Part shown: positions 38,725-51,539 of the stretch, in pieces
How positions within the stretch are numbered: position 1 is the stretch's first letter
How the letters are laid out: each line of letters opens with the position of its first letter
Source of the DNA: Anaeromyces robustus
Taxonomy: Eukaryota > Neocallimastigomycota > Neocallimastigomycetes > Neocallimastigales > Neocallimastigaceae
Direction of reading: 5' to 3'
NCBI GenBank assembly: GCA_002104895.1
Contig: MCFG01000199.1
Coordinates: 46,001-110,000, forward strand
Length of the DNA stretch: 64,000 bases
The notes under the pieces: model-generated
Told to the model about the DNA's origin: nothing
Databases searched by the model: none
What the model saw: only the letters and a program-made list of their open reading frames with translations
Made by a program: the position numbers and the translations under genes

Positions 38725-39991
38725 CTTAAATTAATATATATATATGATATATAATATAAATAATATGAAATTATAATTATATTGAAAGAAGAATACAAAA
38801 AACAAATAAATAATTTCTTTACAAAATATAAAAAATATAAAAAACTTTATTCTTAATTTTTATTATAAAATTTAATAATAAAATATACATAAACTTAGCT
38901 AATCAACAATTGATTTTTATTCTATATATAAAGTTTAAATTTTAATTAAAATATATTAGGTATTGGTTGGTAATGTTTACTATTATTTTTTTTTAAAGTT
39001 TTAAAAATTTAAAAAATAAAGTAAAAAAAAAAAAAAAAAAAGAAAAGATTTAGTTGTTGTATACATAATACATACATACATACATAATTGTACATAAAAT
39101 AAATCCATATTAAAATAGACAAAAAACTTTCTATATTAGTATTAATTAATAATAAATATATAATATATTGAATATAAATATAAAAACAAATTAAATTCAA
39201 TATAAATTATCATTCATATGGTAATTATACATTTAAAAGGTTATGTTTTTTTAAAAAAAAAAATGAAAAGGTTATGTTTTAATAAAAAAAATTTTAAGTA
39301 TTAATATCATAAAAATTAAAATACTAAAAAAAAAAAACTTAGCAGTTTTAAAAATATATATATAAAAACAAATTATGATTAAACAAAAAAATTGCATTAT
39401 TATAATATTTTTATAAAAATAAAAATAATTATTATTTATATCTTGTATATTGTAAATAAAATAAAATTATTATTATTATTATTATTTAAATAAAAATAAT
39501 AGAAATACAATATAGAATATTAATTAATATTAGTCTATTTTTTATTATAATTTAAAAGACATTGTTTCATGTTTTTGTTTTTTCTTTTATTGTATATTAT
39601 ATGTGATGATGAATTAAGAATATTTTTTAAAACCATATATTTAATTAATCTTTAAACTCAATATTATCTTTTAATCTTTAAATAATTTTTTTATCCATTT
39701 TTTTTTATTAATAATATTTAAATTTAATTATTCCAACTTTTTTAAATATATTTTTTAAATATATATTTTTATAATTAATTAAAGAATCTAAAAATATAGT
39801 AATTAACATTTTTTTCTATTATTATATTTTTAATATTGTATCAATATCCCAAATAAATTAATTATAATAGAAATATTAACTAATTCAAATATTTTTTTTT
39901 TTATTTAAAAAAAATATATATATTTTTTAAAAGACTTGAGTTGGAATAGTTAATATAGAGTAATTTTTTTAAGTATTATTAATTAAATATA

Positions 39992-40027
<36 letters not shown>

Positions 40028-40062
40028 CGTAGACAATATATAAAAGATAAAGTAATATCAAG
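38725..40062. other. Divergent promoter region, LRRC49 and CH-domain gene
   Basis: 1.3 kb of A/T-rich DNA between two outward-facing starts. A poly-T run (about 40000-40027) lies just before the plus-strand ATG. No exon or clear factor site was recognised. Confidence 0.6.
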
Positions 40063-40251
40063 ATGCAAGAAATTATGAATAGTCCATCTCATCGAGCATC
40101 CATTATTAAAGGTATGTAATAATAATAATAATAGGGTATAGATATTTAAAATATTAACATTACTAATTAATTATTAATTACTAATTATTTCAATAATAGT
40201 ATTATTAAGTTTTAATATTAATACTAATAATAATATTAATACTAATAAAAT

Positions 40252-40318
<67 letters not shown>

Positions 40319-42928
40319 TAGATATAGAAATGGAAACGAATCCAATTCGTCGTTCATCTTCAGTATTATCTAATAATGGTATATTTTATATAATATATAT
40401 TTAATATCATAATATATTTCATAAAAAAATTTTTTTTTTTTTCAAAGCTTTCATTCATTAAATAAATATATAATAATTATTATTAAACAAATAATAATTA
40501 AAGGAAGAGGTAGAAGAAAATGGACTATTAATACACAAGAACTTAATAGTACTATTATGGACGAAGAAAGACAAAAATTTAAAATTTATGAATATTTATG
40601 TCACGTTGGTGAAGCTAAAGAGTACATATTTATAAATTTTTTTTATATTAATAACATATACATCTTTAAAATTAAAATATATATAATTATAAATATTCAT
40701 AAATATTCATTAAAAAAATAAAAAAAAAGAATAACAAATATAATAAATATTTATACACATTCATTATATATATATAAATGATAAACTAAAACAATATATA
40801 TATTATATATATTATATATATATATATATATATATTTATTTATGTACAATATAAATAATAAAATATAATAAAGATGGATGGAACGTCTTCTTAAAAAAGA
40901 ATTAGCACCAATTTCAGAATTTGAAACACAATTACAATATGGTATAACTTTAGCTGAATTAGCAAGACTTTTTTCTGAAGAATCTGTCAAAAAAATTTTC
41001 GAAGTATTATTAAATAATATAATAATAATAATCATAATATTTTATAATATAAAAAAATTATTGTATTTATTTGATCATTTATTTAATCATTAACAATAAC
41101 AATAAATAATAGTCAACTAGATTGCAATTCCGTCACTCTGATAATATAAATTATTTCTTTGATGCTTTAAGAAAGATAAAATTCCCAGAGGTTCGATAAA
41201 TATAAATATTATATATAATTTTTTATTGAATATAAAATTATTATAAAATATTAATAATTAATTAATAATAATCATTAAAAGATTTTCTTTTTCGAAACCA
41301 CTGATTGTTATGAGAGAAAAAATATGCCAAAAGTTATTTATTGTCTTCATGCTTTAAGGTATATATATGTATATATATTATAGATTAAATATTTATATAT
41401 TTATATATATTAATAATATAATAAAATTTTAGTCACTATTTAGAATTAAGAGGTTATGGTAGGGCTGTAAGAGATCTTGTTGGTAAATTAGAATTTACAG
41501 GTAATATAATACAATATATATATATATATGTATTATTAAAAAAAAAAAAAAAAAAGAAAAAATTATTAATATAAAGTATTTTATAAATTTAATTTTTTTT
41601 TTATACAATACATATTAAATTTTAATAGATCATGAAATTCAAACACAAATGGAAAATCTCAAAGAAAATAATATTAACCTTCCAACATTTAACAACTTAG
41701 AAAATAAATTACAGGAAGAATTAAAGAAAAGCACAATTAGTCTTAATAGTAATAATAAAAATAATATGACATAATATATATATTTATATATAAATATATA
41801 ATATTATATGCTCAATTATTAAAATATTTTAAAATATATGTAGTTGATTTTGATAAGAAAAATGATGATGATAGTTCAATGCTAGATGACTTCGGTAGAT
41901 ATAATAAAAATAGAATTTATATATTTATATGTATATAAAATTTTGTAGTATTAATATTCATCTAATAAATATTAATTTTAATGGATTTTTTTTTTTTTTT
42001 TAAATAGTTCCAAGTCAAAGTTTCTACAGAAGTTGTAAATTAATCGTTATAATATTCAAAATTCAAATTTATATATTATTTTAAATTATATCATAATATA
42101 TCATTATTATTTTCATTATATTAATTTTTATTAAATATTTTTTTTTTCATCAATTTTTAACATATTAAAAAAAATTAATAAGCTTCTAAAGAGAGTTTAT
42201 TACAAAAAGATAATAAACCAAAAGATAATGTATCATTACATAAAGAACTATTTAGAAACCAGAGTAGAGATAGAATGAATTCTGTAAACTCTATCATAGA
42301 AGAAAATCAAAATGAAAAACCTGTTGAACTAGAAAAAGTAGAAGAAAAGGTTGAAGAACAACCAGTTGAACCAGAAAAAGTAGAAGAAAAAGTTGAAGAA
42401 CAACCAGTTGAACCAGAAAAAGTAGAAGAAAAGGTTGAAGAACAACCGGTTGAACCAGAAAAAATAGAAGAAAAAGTTGAAGAACAACCAGTTGAATCAG
42501 AAAAAGTAGAAGAAAAAGTTGAAGAACAACCAGTTGAACCAGAAAAAGTAGAAGAAAAGGTAGAAGAACAACCAGTTGAACCAGAAAAAGTAGAAGAAAA
42601 AGTAGAAGAACAACCAGTTGAACCGGAAAAAGTAGAAGAAAAGGTAGAAGAGAAACCAATTGAACCAGAAAAAGTAGAAGAAAAACCAGTTGAACCAGAA
42701 CTTAGAGAAAGAGAAGTTTCTATAAATAAGGAAGAAGTAAGTGAAACCACAAGTTTATTAAATGAAGATAAAAATAATGAAGAAAAAACAGCTGAAGAAA
42801 ATAGTACTCAAACTAAAACAATTAATGATAATGGTTTAATGAGTATTTTTAAGGATAGCACAAATTGGTTAATTATAGTTTTAATTATTTCATTTATACA
42901 TGCTTTAGCAAGTAAAAATGATAAATAA
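40063..42928 (+). CDS. IQGAP-type calponin-homology protein with 14-residue repeats and C-terminal membrane anchor
   Basis: Eleven exons: 40063-40111, 40322-40378, 40504-40621, 40874-41003, 41113-41190, 41282-41358, 41433-41500, 41629-41748, 41844-41894, 42008-42034, 42183-42928; 506 residues in frame. About residues 55-185 form a CH domain of the IQGAP/Rng2 kind: EYLCHVGEAKEWMERLL, TLAELARLF, RLQFRHSDNINYFFDAL, FFETTDCYERKNMPKVIYCL, then the family's trailing DLVGKLEFTDHEI. This type usually binds F-actin. There are no IQ motifs and no GAP-related or RasGAP-C domain. Instead a linker leads to eight near-identical 14-residue units (QPVEPEKVEEKVEE) and a C-terminal hydrophobic helix, NWLIIVLIISFIHALA, followed by SKNDK. 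That is the layout of a tail-anchored protein, suggesting an actin link to an internal membrane (inference). I know no named family with this architecture. Confidence 0.8.
42317..42700 (+). repeat. 42-bp coding minisatellite (14-residue units)
   Basis: Eight full units plus a truncated ninth inside the last exon of the CH-domain gene, encoding (Q/K)PVEPEKVEEKVEE with few substitutions (ELEK, IEEK, ESEK). Synonymous differences (AAGGTTGAA versus AAAGTAGAA) show some age. The antisense frames stay open only because of the repeat. Confidence 0.95.
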
Positions 42929-42945
42929 TTAAAAACATAAAAAAA

Positions 42946-42990
<45 letters not shown>

Positions 42991-43565
42991 TAAATAAATA
43001 ACCAAACACTTTTTTTATTTCAAAAATTAGTTATTATTAATTGAAATCATTTATATATTATTATAAGTATATAAATGTTAATATATATGTCATTTATTAT
43101 ATTATTAAAATATTTTAATATAATATTATTATATATATATTTTTTGTTTAACTATATATATGTAAATTAATTAAAATGTATTCAAATAAAGATAGTTTAT
43201 TTTATATAATAATAATAATAAAAAAAAAAAAAAAAAAAAGAAAAATAAAAAATAAAATGAAGTTATTAATAAATAAATATATATGATACTAATTCTATAA
43301 TTATGTTTGAGGTTAAGATATTAATTATGTATATACTGGTTGATTTATATATTATTATTTTTAATTTAAAGGATTAAAGATGTTAATTAAAATAATATAT
43401 ATATATATAAATTTTGATAAATTTTTATTTCTGTAAAACTATATTATCTATTCTATTATTTTAATCATTCATTTAAAGTATTGTTAATTGTTGTTATTGT
43501 CATTTATAATATTAATATAGATATTAATTATTTTATATATATATATATTTTAATTTTTTTTTTCT
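42929..43565. other. Spacer between convergent CH-domain and RRP1 genes
   Basis: A-runs at 42957-42982 and 43220-43239 with AT tracts between. No exon recognised. Confidence 0.65.
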
Positions 43566-46141
43566 CTATTTAATTAAATCTATGATTTTATCATTTTTAT
43601 CGAATACTAAAATCAGTAATTGAATTTTGCATAATAAGTTGATGAAAAATTAATAAATGTATAAATAATAATAAAAGTGTTTATATATAATATATAATTA
43701 TTAATAAATCAATTATTAAATAAATAAAAATTAGTTTATATATATATATATAATATATAATTCTTAAATATATAATATATAATATTTAGTATCAAATTAA
43801 GCTTACATTTAATTTTATTAGTGCCTAAATTCCAATGAACGTTCTTTTTATTAGTTTTATTTTTCTTTATTTTCTTATTTTTTACTTTTTTTAAAACCTT
43901 TGTAACATCATTATCTTATATTTTAAATTATCATATATTATAATTATAAATTTTATGTTAAATAACGATAACAATAACAATGATAATAGTAATAATAATA
44001 ATAATAACAATAATAATAATATTAATTAATTAATTACCATTATTAATAATTGTCTTTTTTACTTTTAATATTGAAGGTTTGTTTATTATATTTTCTGTAA
44101 TATAAAAATAAAAATAAATAATATAAATAAATCATAAATAAAATATAAAAAATATAAAATATAAATATAAATTAATAACTTTATTAAAAATTATTATTAT
44201 TATTATATATATATATATAATATACCTTTATTTTCATAACCAGTTGTAATAATATCTGGTTCATCATATTCTGCATTAATTTCATCATATTCCTCATTAT
44301 CTGAATCACTTTCATTATTTTCTAATTTTTCATTTGCCATTGAGTAAAATAAATCAGCAATATAATTTAAAATTTCAATATTTGATGGATTTGTTGTTGG
44401 TTCTTCAGTCAAATCTATAAGTTGACAATATAATTCCGGTATATCAACTGATTTACTATATATATTTCTTATTTTTTCTGATTTATCATTTATTTCATTT
44501 TCATCTTTTTCTGAATCGTTTAACATTTCATTTTCATCTTCATTCTCTTTATGATTGTCACTATCATCATCATCATCATCATCATCATCTTCTTCTTCTT
44601 CTTCAATATAATCATCATCATCATCATCGTCATCATCATCACCTTTTGTTTTATAAAGTTAGATTAATAATATGAATCATAAATATAAATTTTATATTTA
44701 TAATTATATATATATTAAGTAATTATAAATACCATTTGATAATTGCTTATATAAATATAAAAATATTTCTGATGTAGCATGTTCAATCAATATATAATCA
44801 AATGAAAAAGTAACAATATCAATAAATGGTTCTAATAATTTTTGAAATGCTTTCTTTGGAATCTTTTATAGTATATATAAAATATATATATATGTATATA
44901 TAATAATATTAATATTAAATATATTTAAATTTAATATTTAGTAATAATATACATTAAAATAATATAAATATAAATTTTATAGAACTTACAGGTTTTTCTA
45001 TTGCATCTTCAAGAATTTCAAAAAAGACTTCACAAATATGATAATGAATGCCATGTGGTGTTTTATCATTTAAAAAGCTATTTTTTTTTTTAAGTGTTTG
45101 GTGAAATTTCATTTTCATTTTTTTCAAATTATTAATTGTAAATTTTATAATATTATAATAATTATATAAACACAATTAATATAGGTAAACCAATAAAATT
45201 AATTTTTTAAATTATAATTTTATAAATTATAATATTTAATTAAGGAATATAATTTTACCTTAATGGTCCTGTATCATATAAGTCAACATATTCCAAAACA
45301 TATTGTTTTCTCCAACTGACTTTTTCCAAAAATTTAAAAGTATAAAAATGTATTCTTCTCATTAGATAATAAAATTTATCAATTCTATTTAATATTTATT
45401 ATTATTATATATTGTTGAAGAAATTCCATTAAAATAAAAAATTTAGATTTCGAAATTTGAAATTTGATGAATAAAAAATAAGAGAATAAATAAATAAATA
45501 TATAAATAAATAATAAATAAAAAATTATAATAAAATAAGGATATTCAAGACTATAACATATATTTTAAAAATATTATAATACCTTAAACGATCTAATCCA
45601 TTCCATTCTGATATTATAATTTTCCAAAATGCTTTAACAAATTTAAATACCATTTCATTTGGAATTTTTAATAATAAAGAACCTAATTGATTTGCTAATT
45701 GTTGTTGAATTAATTGCTTATCTGACATCCAGTAACCTTTTTTTTTTTTTTATTATTTTTAAATTTAATTTATAAAGAATTAATTATATTTACATTATAA
45801 ATAATGATAAATTATAATATTTAATGATAACAAAAATACTATATTAAATAGTTTATTTTTACAATAAAAAAGACCCTTCCATAATTTTAATAATTCCAAA
45901 TCTGTTAAATTTTTTTTATGGGATAAAAATTTTGACAAGCTTTTAACAGCATTATCTCTTGTTTTTTTATCTGTTTATATTACGAAATTTTTGTCATTAT
46001 TTTTAAATTTTTTTTAGTTTTTTTGAGTTTTAATAAAAATTTTCATTATATTAAATATATATTTTATTATTTACCGGCAGAAGCTAATTTTTTTCCAAAA
46101 CCATTACTATTTTTTTCAACCATTTCTGCTATATTAAACAT
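43566..46141 (-). CDS. RRP1: RRP1/Nop52 ribosomal RNA processing protein
   Basis: Ten exons: 46141-46075, 45970-45863, 45736-45583, 45384-45259, 45077-44990, 44862-44733, 44642-44226, 44094-44038, 43914-43807, 43606-43566. The frame closes at 431 residues, ending in TAG. Diagnostic blocks: [26 protein letters not shown] followed by [47 protein letters not shown], and [16 protein letters not shown]. They line up with human RRP1 (LLKVWKGLFYCMWMQDKPL, LQAFWQTMNREWTGIDRLR, DKFYMLMRM, PNGVKSHFIEIFLEEL). A long Asp/Glu run (44570-44640) and a basic C-terminus follow, as in other nucleolar proteins. The family acts in the nucleolus on 27S pre-rRNA to 25S/28S maturation. Confidence 0.93.
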
Positions 46142-46896
46142 AATTATGCTTATGTTTTAATAATATAAAAGTTTTATAAAAGTTTTTTATTTTTTTATTG
46201 TGCAAAAAAAAAAAAAAAATTTAAAAAAAGTTTTTTAAATAATAAAATTTTTATATTAAAATGATTGGTTAAAATTGTATACAATTAGATAATTTTAAAA
46301 AAAAATTAATAAAAAATATTAAAAATTAAAAATTAAAATTTATAATAAAATAAATCAAAATCAAAATATATTTTTTTTTTTAAAATATAGAAAGTATTTA
46401 TTAAATAAAAAATAATTATTTTTATTATATTAAATATTAAATATTAAATATTTATTATTTAATTTATATAAATTAAAATAAAGGCAACAAAAATAAAAAA
46501 AAAAAATATGTTAATTTACTTGATATTAATTTTTTTTTCCTTTATTTATAAATATATTAAAAGGCATATTTATTATTATTATTATTATATTTCAGAACTA
46601 TATATATTTATTAAATATATTCTATATTATTTTATTTCTTTATTTGAATAAAGAAATAAAAAAAAAAAAAGAAAACAAAAAACAACATATTAGACAATTT
46701 AAATAGTTTACTTATTATTTATTAATTTATTTTATTAATTGCATCATTTTTTTTGTTATTCATCTTTTTGTTTAAAATCTTTTTTATAGATTTATTAAAA
46801 ATTATTGGATTAAAATAGTTAATATTAAAAAAAAAGTTAAATTACATAAATTTATTACATTTTTCAAAATGTAATAAAATGTAAAATATATTATAA

Positions 46897-46897
<1 letters not shown>

Positions 46898-46968
<71 letters not shown>

Positions 46969-47035
46969 CTAAATAACTAAATAAATAACTAAATAAATAA
47001 ATAAATAAATAAATAAATAGATAAATAAATATTAA
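46898..47035. repeat. (AAAT)n array upstream of THOC5
   Basis: About 34 AAAT units with occasional CTAAAT and GATAAAT variants, 250-390 bases before the THOC5 start. Confidence 0.9.
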
Positions 47036-47193
47036 TAATAAATAAAGAAATCAATAAAGAAATAAAATAAATAAATGAATATTTAAATATTAAAATGATA
47101 AATTTTATATCAAAAATAAATAAATAAATAATTAATTCAATAATAAAATAATTTTATTATATAAATTAAAATAAAATATATTTAATAATAAAG

Positions 47194-47259
47194 ATGAATC
47201 AAACATTAAATAAAGTTTTTCTGTTATTAAATTATTTAATACAATATTATTTTTTTTAA
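47194..47259 (+). promoter_or_regulatory. Possible upstream ORF of THOC5
   Basis: ATG with a purine at -3 opens a 21-codon frame (MNQTLNKVFLLLNYLIQYYFF) ending in TAA 30 bases before the THOC5 ATG. If the transcript starts upstream of it, it could reduce THOC5 translation. It lacks a donor that would join it to the main frame. Confidence 0.3.
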
Positions 47260-47289
47260 TTAATTTTAATAAATTTGAAAAATTCAAAA

Positions 47290-49880
47290 ATGTTAACGGA
47301 AGAAGGTAATTTAAGAAATATTAAAACTTTGGAAGATACTTGTCAAAGTATAAGAAAGTTGTTAGATGAACTCTTTCAAGAGAGAGAAAAACGAATAATG
47401 GTATAAATTATAATAATTTAATTTAATATATTTTAATTTAATTAAAAATTAAAATAATTATTTTTTTTTAATTTTCCTTAATTTTTATCTTTTGATATTA
47501 CTTTTATCTTTTTTTTTTTTTTATTTATTTTTTATTATTTATTTATTTATTTATTTATTTGATAAATAATAATTTTTTTATATAATACCAATAATAATTT
47601 TAATTTATTCACTAATGACATGATGACCATTTTTTTTTTTCTGAAACAATAATAATATGTGATATTATTAATTTAATAATAACAGAATAACCAAGCAATA
47701 GAAGATATTCCTGATGATATATTAACTACAAGTTCATTATTAACAATGGATTTAAAACAAATAAATAGAACACTTTATATTGACAATAAAAATATTAAAC
47801 AAGTAACTCAGGATGAAAAAGCAAAAATGGATAAACTAAATTTGGAATTAAAAAATTTGGATTATGAAAGACTTCATTTAAAAAAGGAAATTGAAAAATG
47901 TAGTCAATTAAAGTATGATTTAAGTTTTTTTTTTTTTTTTTTTTTTTTTTGAAATAATAATTATAATTTTATATATTTTATTATAATAATTAAACTTTTA
48001 TATTACATATATATGTTCATTTGTTCATTTAAAAAGAACAACTTATCAAAATATCGATATGATTCCTTTGGAGGAATTTTTAGAAGTTGCACCAGAATCT
48101 TTAAAAAATAGTGATAATCCTCATAGACAAATGATTAATAGATTAAGTTTTGAATTTGAAGAAAGGAAAAGGTTAATAATAGATTATATATTTATTGTAT
48201 TAAATATATAATTAAGCTAATTGTCAATTTATATTAATGATATGTTAGATTATCAAAGACAGAAAAGGGATTAATTGAAGATAAAAAGAAGATAAATGAA
48301 AAATTAATAAAACAAAAAGAGAAATTAAATCAAATTGATGACCAATTAGAACAATTAATAAAGGTACACTTGCTATTTTTTGATTTTTATTGTTTATTAT
48401 AAATATTAAAAGATATATTCTAAATTAACGAAACATCCATGTATACATAATATATATAATTATAAAATAATAATAATAATAATAATAATATAATAATAAT
48501 AATAATAAAAAAAAAGAATTCATTTACTCTTCAGGAAAGTTTGAAATTACCACAAACATTTGTTAGAAAACAAAATGAAATTTCATTATTATTACCAGAA
48601 CCATTATTTATATTATATAAACAAGCTATTGGGTATCAAGAAGCTTATGGTAAAAATGATATTCTATAACTAATAAATTTTTTTACATTTTTATGAATTT
48701 TATTTTATTCTTTTATATATATATATATTGATTTGATATTGTAATAATTTTTTTATTCTTTATCACTTATATATATTATAATATAATATATATAACAGAG
48801 AATAGAATTACAGTAGAAATATTGGGTGATCCATCTATGATTTCATCTTTTATGCAAAAGGAAAAATCAAAAAAAAATGGAAGTAATAGTAATATTAATT
48901 CACATGCGTCACCAATTAGTTCTGTACATTCAAGTCCAGTTTTAGGACCAAAGAAAAAACATAATCGTCATAGTTCAAATACAAATTCTTCAAATACTAC
49001 ATCAAAAAATAATTCATTATATAAAATATTTCCATTACGTATTCAAATAAAATTAAATAGTAAGTATATATATATGTAAACATACATATATTATTAAATA
49101 AATGACATAATTTTAATTTTTTTAACAATTTATTCAAATATAAAATATGATCTTAATATATATTTTAATTTATTAATTTTAATATTTATTTCAATATTAT
49201 TATTTTTTAATTATTATTATCGTTATTCTTACAAAATATAATTCATTTATTTATAATTTTAAAGATATCAATATTATTTTTTCTTATTTATCTGAGTTAA
49301 ATATTGTTACAGTTGTTCCTGTGCTAGAGAAAAAATTTAAAAGTGTATCATCGTTATCATTTTTATCTTGTTTATTTAAAAATGATACTGGCGAAATATC
49401 ACCAAATCCAGCAAATGCATTATTATTAATTAAGTAAATATAAAAATTAAATTATTAATAATTTTAAATAGGTAATTGATAAATTATCATAACTAATAGA
49501 TATTTTATTATAACATGTTATATTATTATATAAGTAAAAATGATAAAAAATCATTTGCTTTTCAACCAGATAAAGAATATGGTTATGCTTATTCATGGGC
49601 ACAAATTGTTTGTGGATTGGATTTTGCTCCAATTATTAATTATCAAAAAAATATTGTATTTGATGATAATGATATTGATGATCCACAAAAACTTATGAAA
49701 TATCCATGTTTTTCTGAAATAATAGATTTAATAGATGAAAGAATTAATTCAATTCAAGCATTAGAATATCAAATAAAGGAATTGTCAGGTAAATATAAAT
49801 ATATAAATATATATATTTATAGATTTATTAGATTTATTATATTAATAAAAATTAATATAATATAAATAATAAAAATAATC

Positions 49881-49912
<32 letters not shown>

Positions 49913-50477
49913 TATATAGATGGTAAATTCATTGTTGATACTAATATTAATGTTAAAGAATTACCAGTTAAATTATTGTATTTAAAAATGAATGATTATA
50001 ATAATTTTGATGCTGTTATTAGTGTTAACGATGGTAAATAAAAATATATTGATATTATTAACAAAAATATTAAAAGTTTATATATAAAATATTATAGAAA
50101 AACCAGTATTAATATAATAATAATAATAAATTTTTATTTATATCATTAAATAATAAAAAGGATTATCTATAAGAGCTGATTTAAATATACCAAATAGTTA
50201 TCCAGATTCTATTATAAACTTTAAATTATTGAAATATAATATAAAATTAACTAATGAAGATAGTTCAGAAAAAATAAATGAAGATGATTCAATGATGGAT
50301 GTTGATGATGAAAATGACCCAATATCTATTCAATTAAAAGCCATTGAAGATAAATTAAATAATGTAGAAGAATTGAAGAAATTTTTAGAAAATGAAAATA
50401 GAAGAAATATAGAACCAAAATATTTAATATCATATCAATTATGCTTTTTATTGAATGAATTATCAGCATTACATTAA
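47290..50477 (+). CDS. THOC5: THO complex subunit 5 (THOC5/FMIP)
   Basis: Ten exons: 47290-47400, 47686-47912, 48037-48171, 48249-48363, 48535-48649, 48799-49059, 49265-49433, 49535-49788, 49920-50033, 50161-50477; 605 residues. The N-terminal coiled coil reads NLDYERLHLKKEIEKCSQLK and is followed by MIPLEEFLEVAPE and PHRQMINRLSFEFEERKRL, matching human THOC5 (LQNLLYEVMHLQKEITKC, VSLEEFYKEAP, PHQQTLARLDWELEQRKRL). LPEPLFILYKQAIGYQEA equals human LPPPLYVLFVQATAYGQA. Later blocks SPNPANALLLI and YAYSWAQIVCGLDF match NPANQYQF and YLWVQKLGGLHF. THO couples transcription to mRNA export in the nucleus. For exon 8 only the acceptor at 49533-49534 keeps the frame; an earlier ATAG (49496-49499) does not. 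Confidence 0.93.
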
Positions 50478-50660
50478 ATTAATAAACATTACTAAATTAT
50501 ATATGGTTATAATATATTTAACAGTCATAAATAGAAAATAATGAATAAAATGAATAATTTAAATAATATTATTGTAAAAAATATTGTAACATTTAATCAA
50601 AGTCAATCAAATATATATTAAATATCGAAGTTTGTCATTTTTTTTTTCTTAATAAAAAAT

Positions 50661-50691
<31 letters not shown>

Positions 50692-50884
50692 TAGTAATAT
50701 ATATTTATCAAAAATGTTTATTTAAAAAATATTATTAATAATTATAAAAAATATATTATATATAAAATTTTTGCGTAAAAGTATACATATAATATTATTA
50801 ATGAATTTTATTTTAATTTTTTTTTTTTTTCTATTTTTTATTTCTTATTTTTTTATTTTTTGGAATAAAAAAAAAATGTTTTAA
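50478..50884. other. Spacer between convergent THOC5 and CFAP96
   Basis: A/T-rich 3' flanks with a short TTTA run at about 50660-50690. No exon seen. Confidence 0.65.
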
Positions 50885-51385
50885 TTATTTATATGTTTCA
50901 TATGGCTATTAAAAAAAATTATTAAAAATTATAAATGATGATCATTAGTTATTTTATTTTATTTTATTTTATTTTTTTTTTCTTAAAAAATATTAATATA
51001 TATAAATATATAAACTTACGTATAATACAATTGGATCGTTGTAATTAATAACTTTTTTAATTTCTCTAACTTTTCTACCATTTTGTAAAGATTCTTGAGC
51101 CCATTTTGGTGGTATATGAGATATACTTTTATCTATAACTGATGCAATTGGATATGATTTTATAGTACCACCTAATTTCATATTACCATTAGTAAATGTA
51201 TTTAATTTACCTTCTTTACGTAATTGAGCACGCTTTAATAATTCTTCATTTTTCATTTGTTCAATTCCATCTGATATATATTCAGGGAATTTATTGATAG
51301 TAAAATCAATATTGGAAGCAGGTCTAAATGGTTGATCAAGCTTTTTCTTTTCAGGTGCTTTAACAGTCTTTTTATTTTTAGCAAC

Positions 51386-51419
<34 letters not shown>

Positions 51420-51502
51420 TAATTACATAATATATATATTAATATATATATTAAAAGTTTTATTTATATATTTCATTATAAATAATTTTTTTTAATATTA
51501 AA

Positions 51503-51539
<37 letters not shown>

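Larger units (their letters stand above)
46142..47289. other. Divergent promoter region, RRP1 and THOC5
   Basis: Contains an AAAT array (about 46898-47035, a few AACT or AGAT variants) and other A/T tracts. A short upstream open frame at 47194-47259 is listed separately. Confidence 0.6.

Noticed and set aside
42294-42750. Two antisense open frames over the 14-residue repeat
   Set aside because: They stay open only because the 42-bp repeat has no stop in those frames; Ser/Thr/Gly and Leu/Val strings with no domain.
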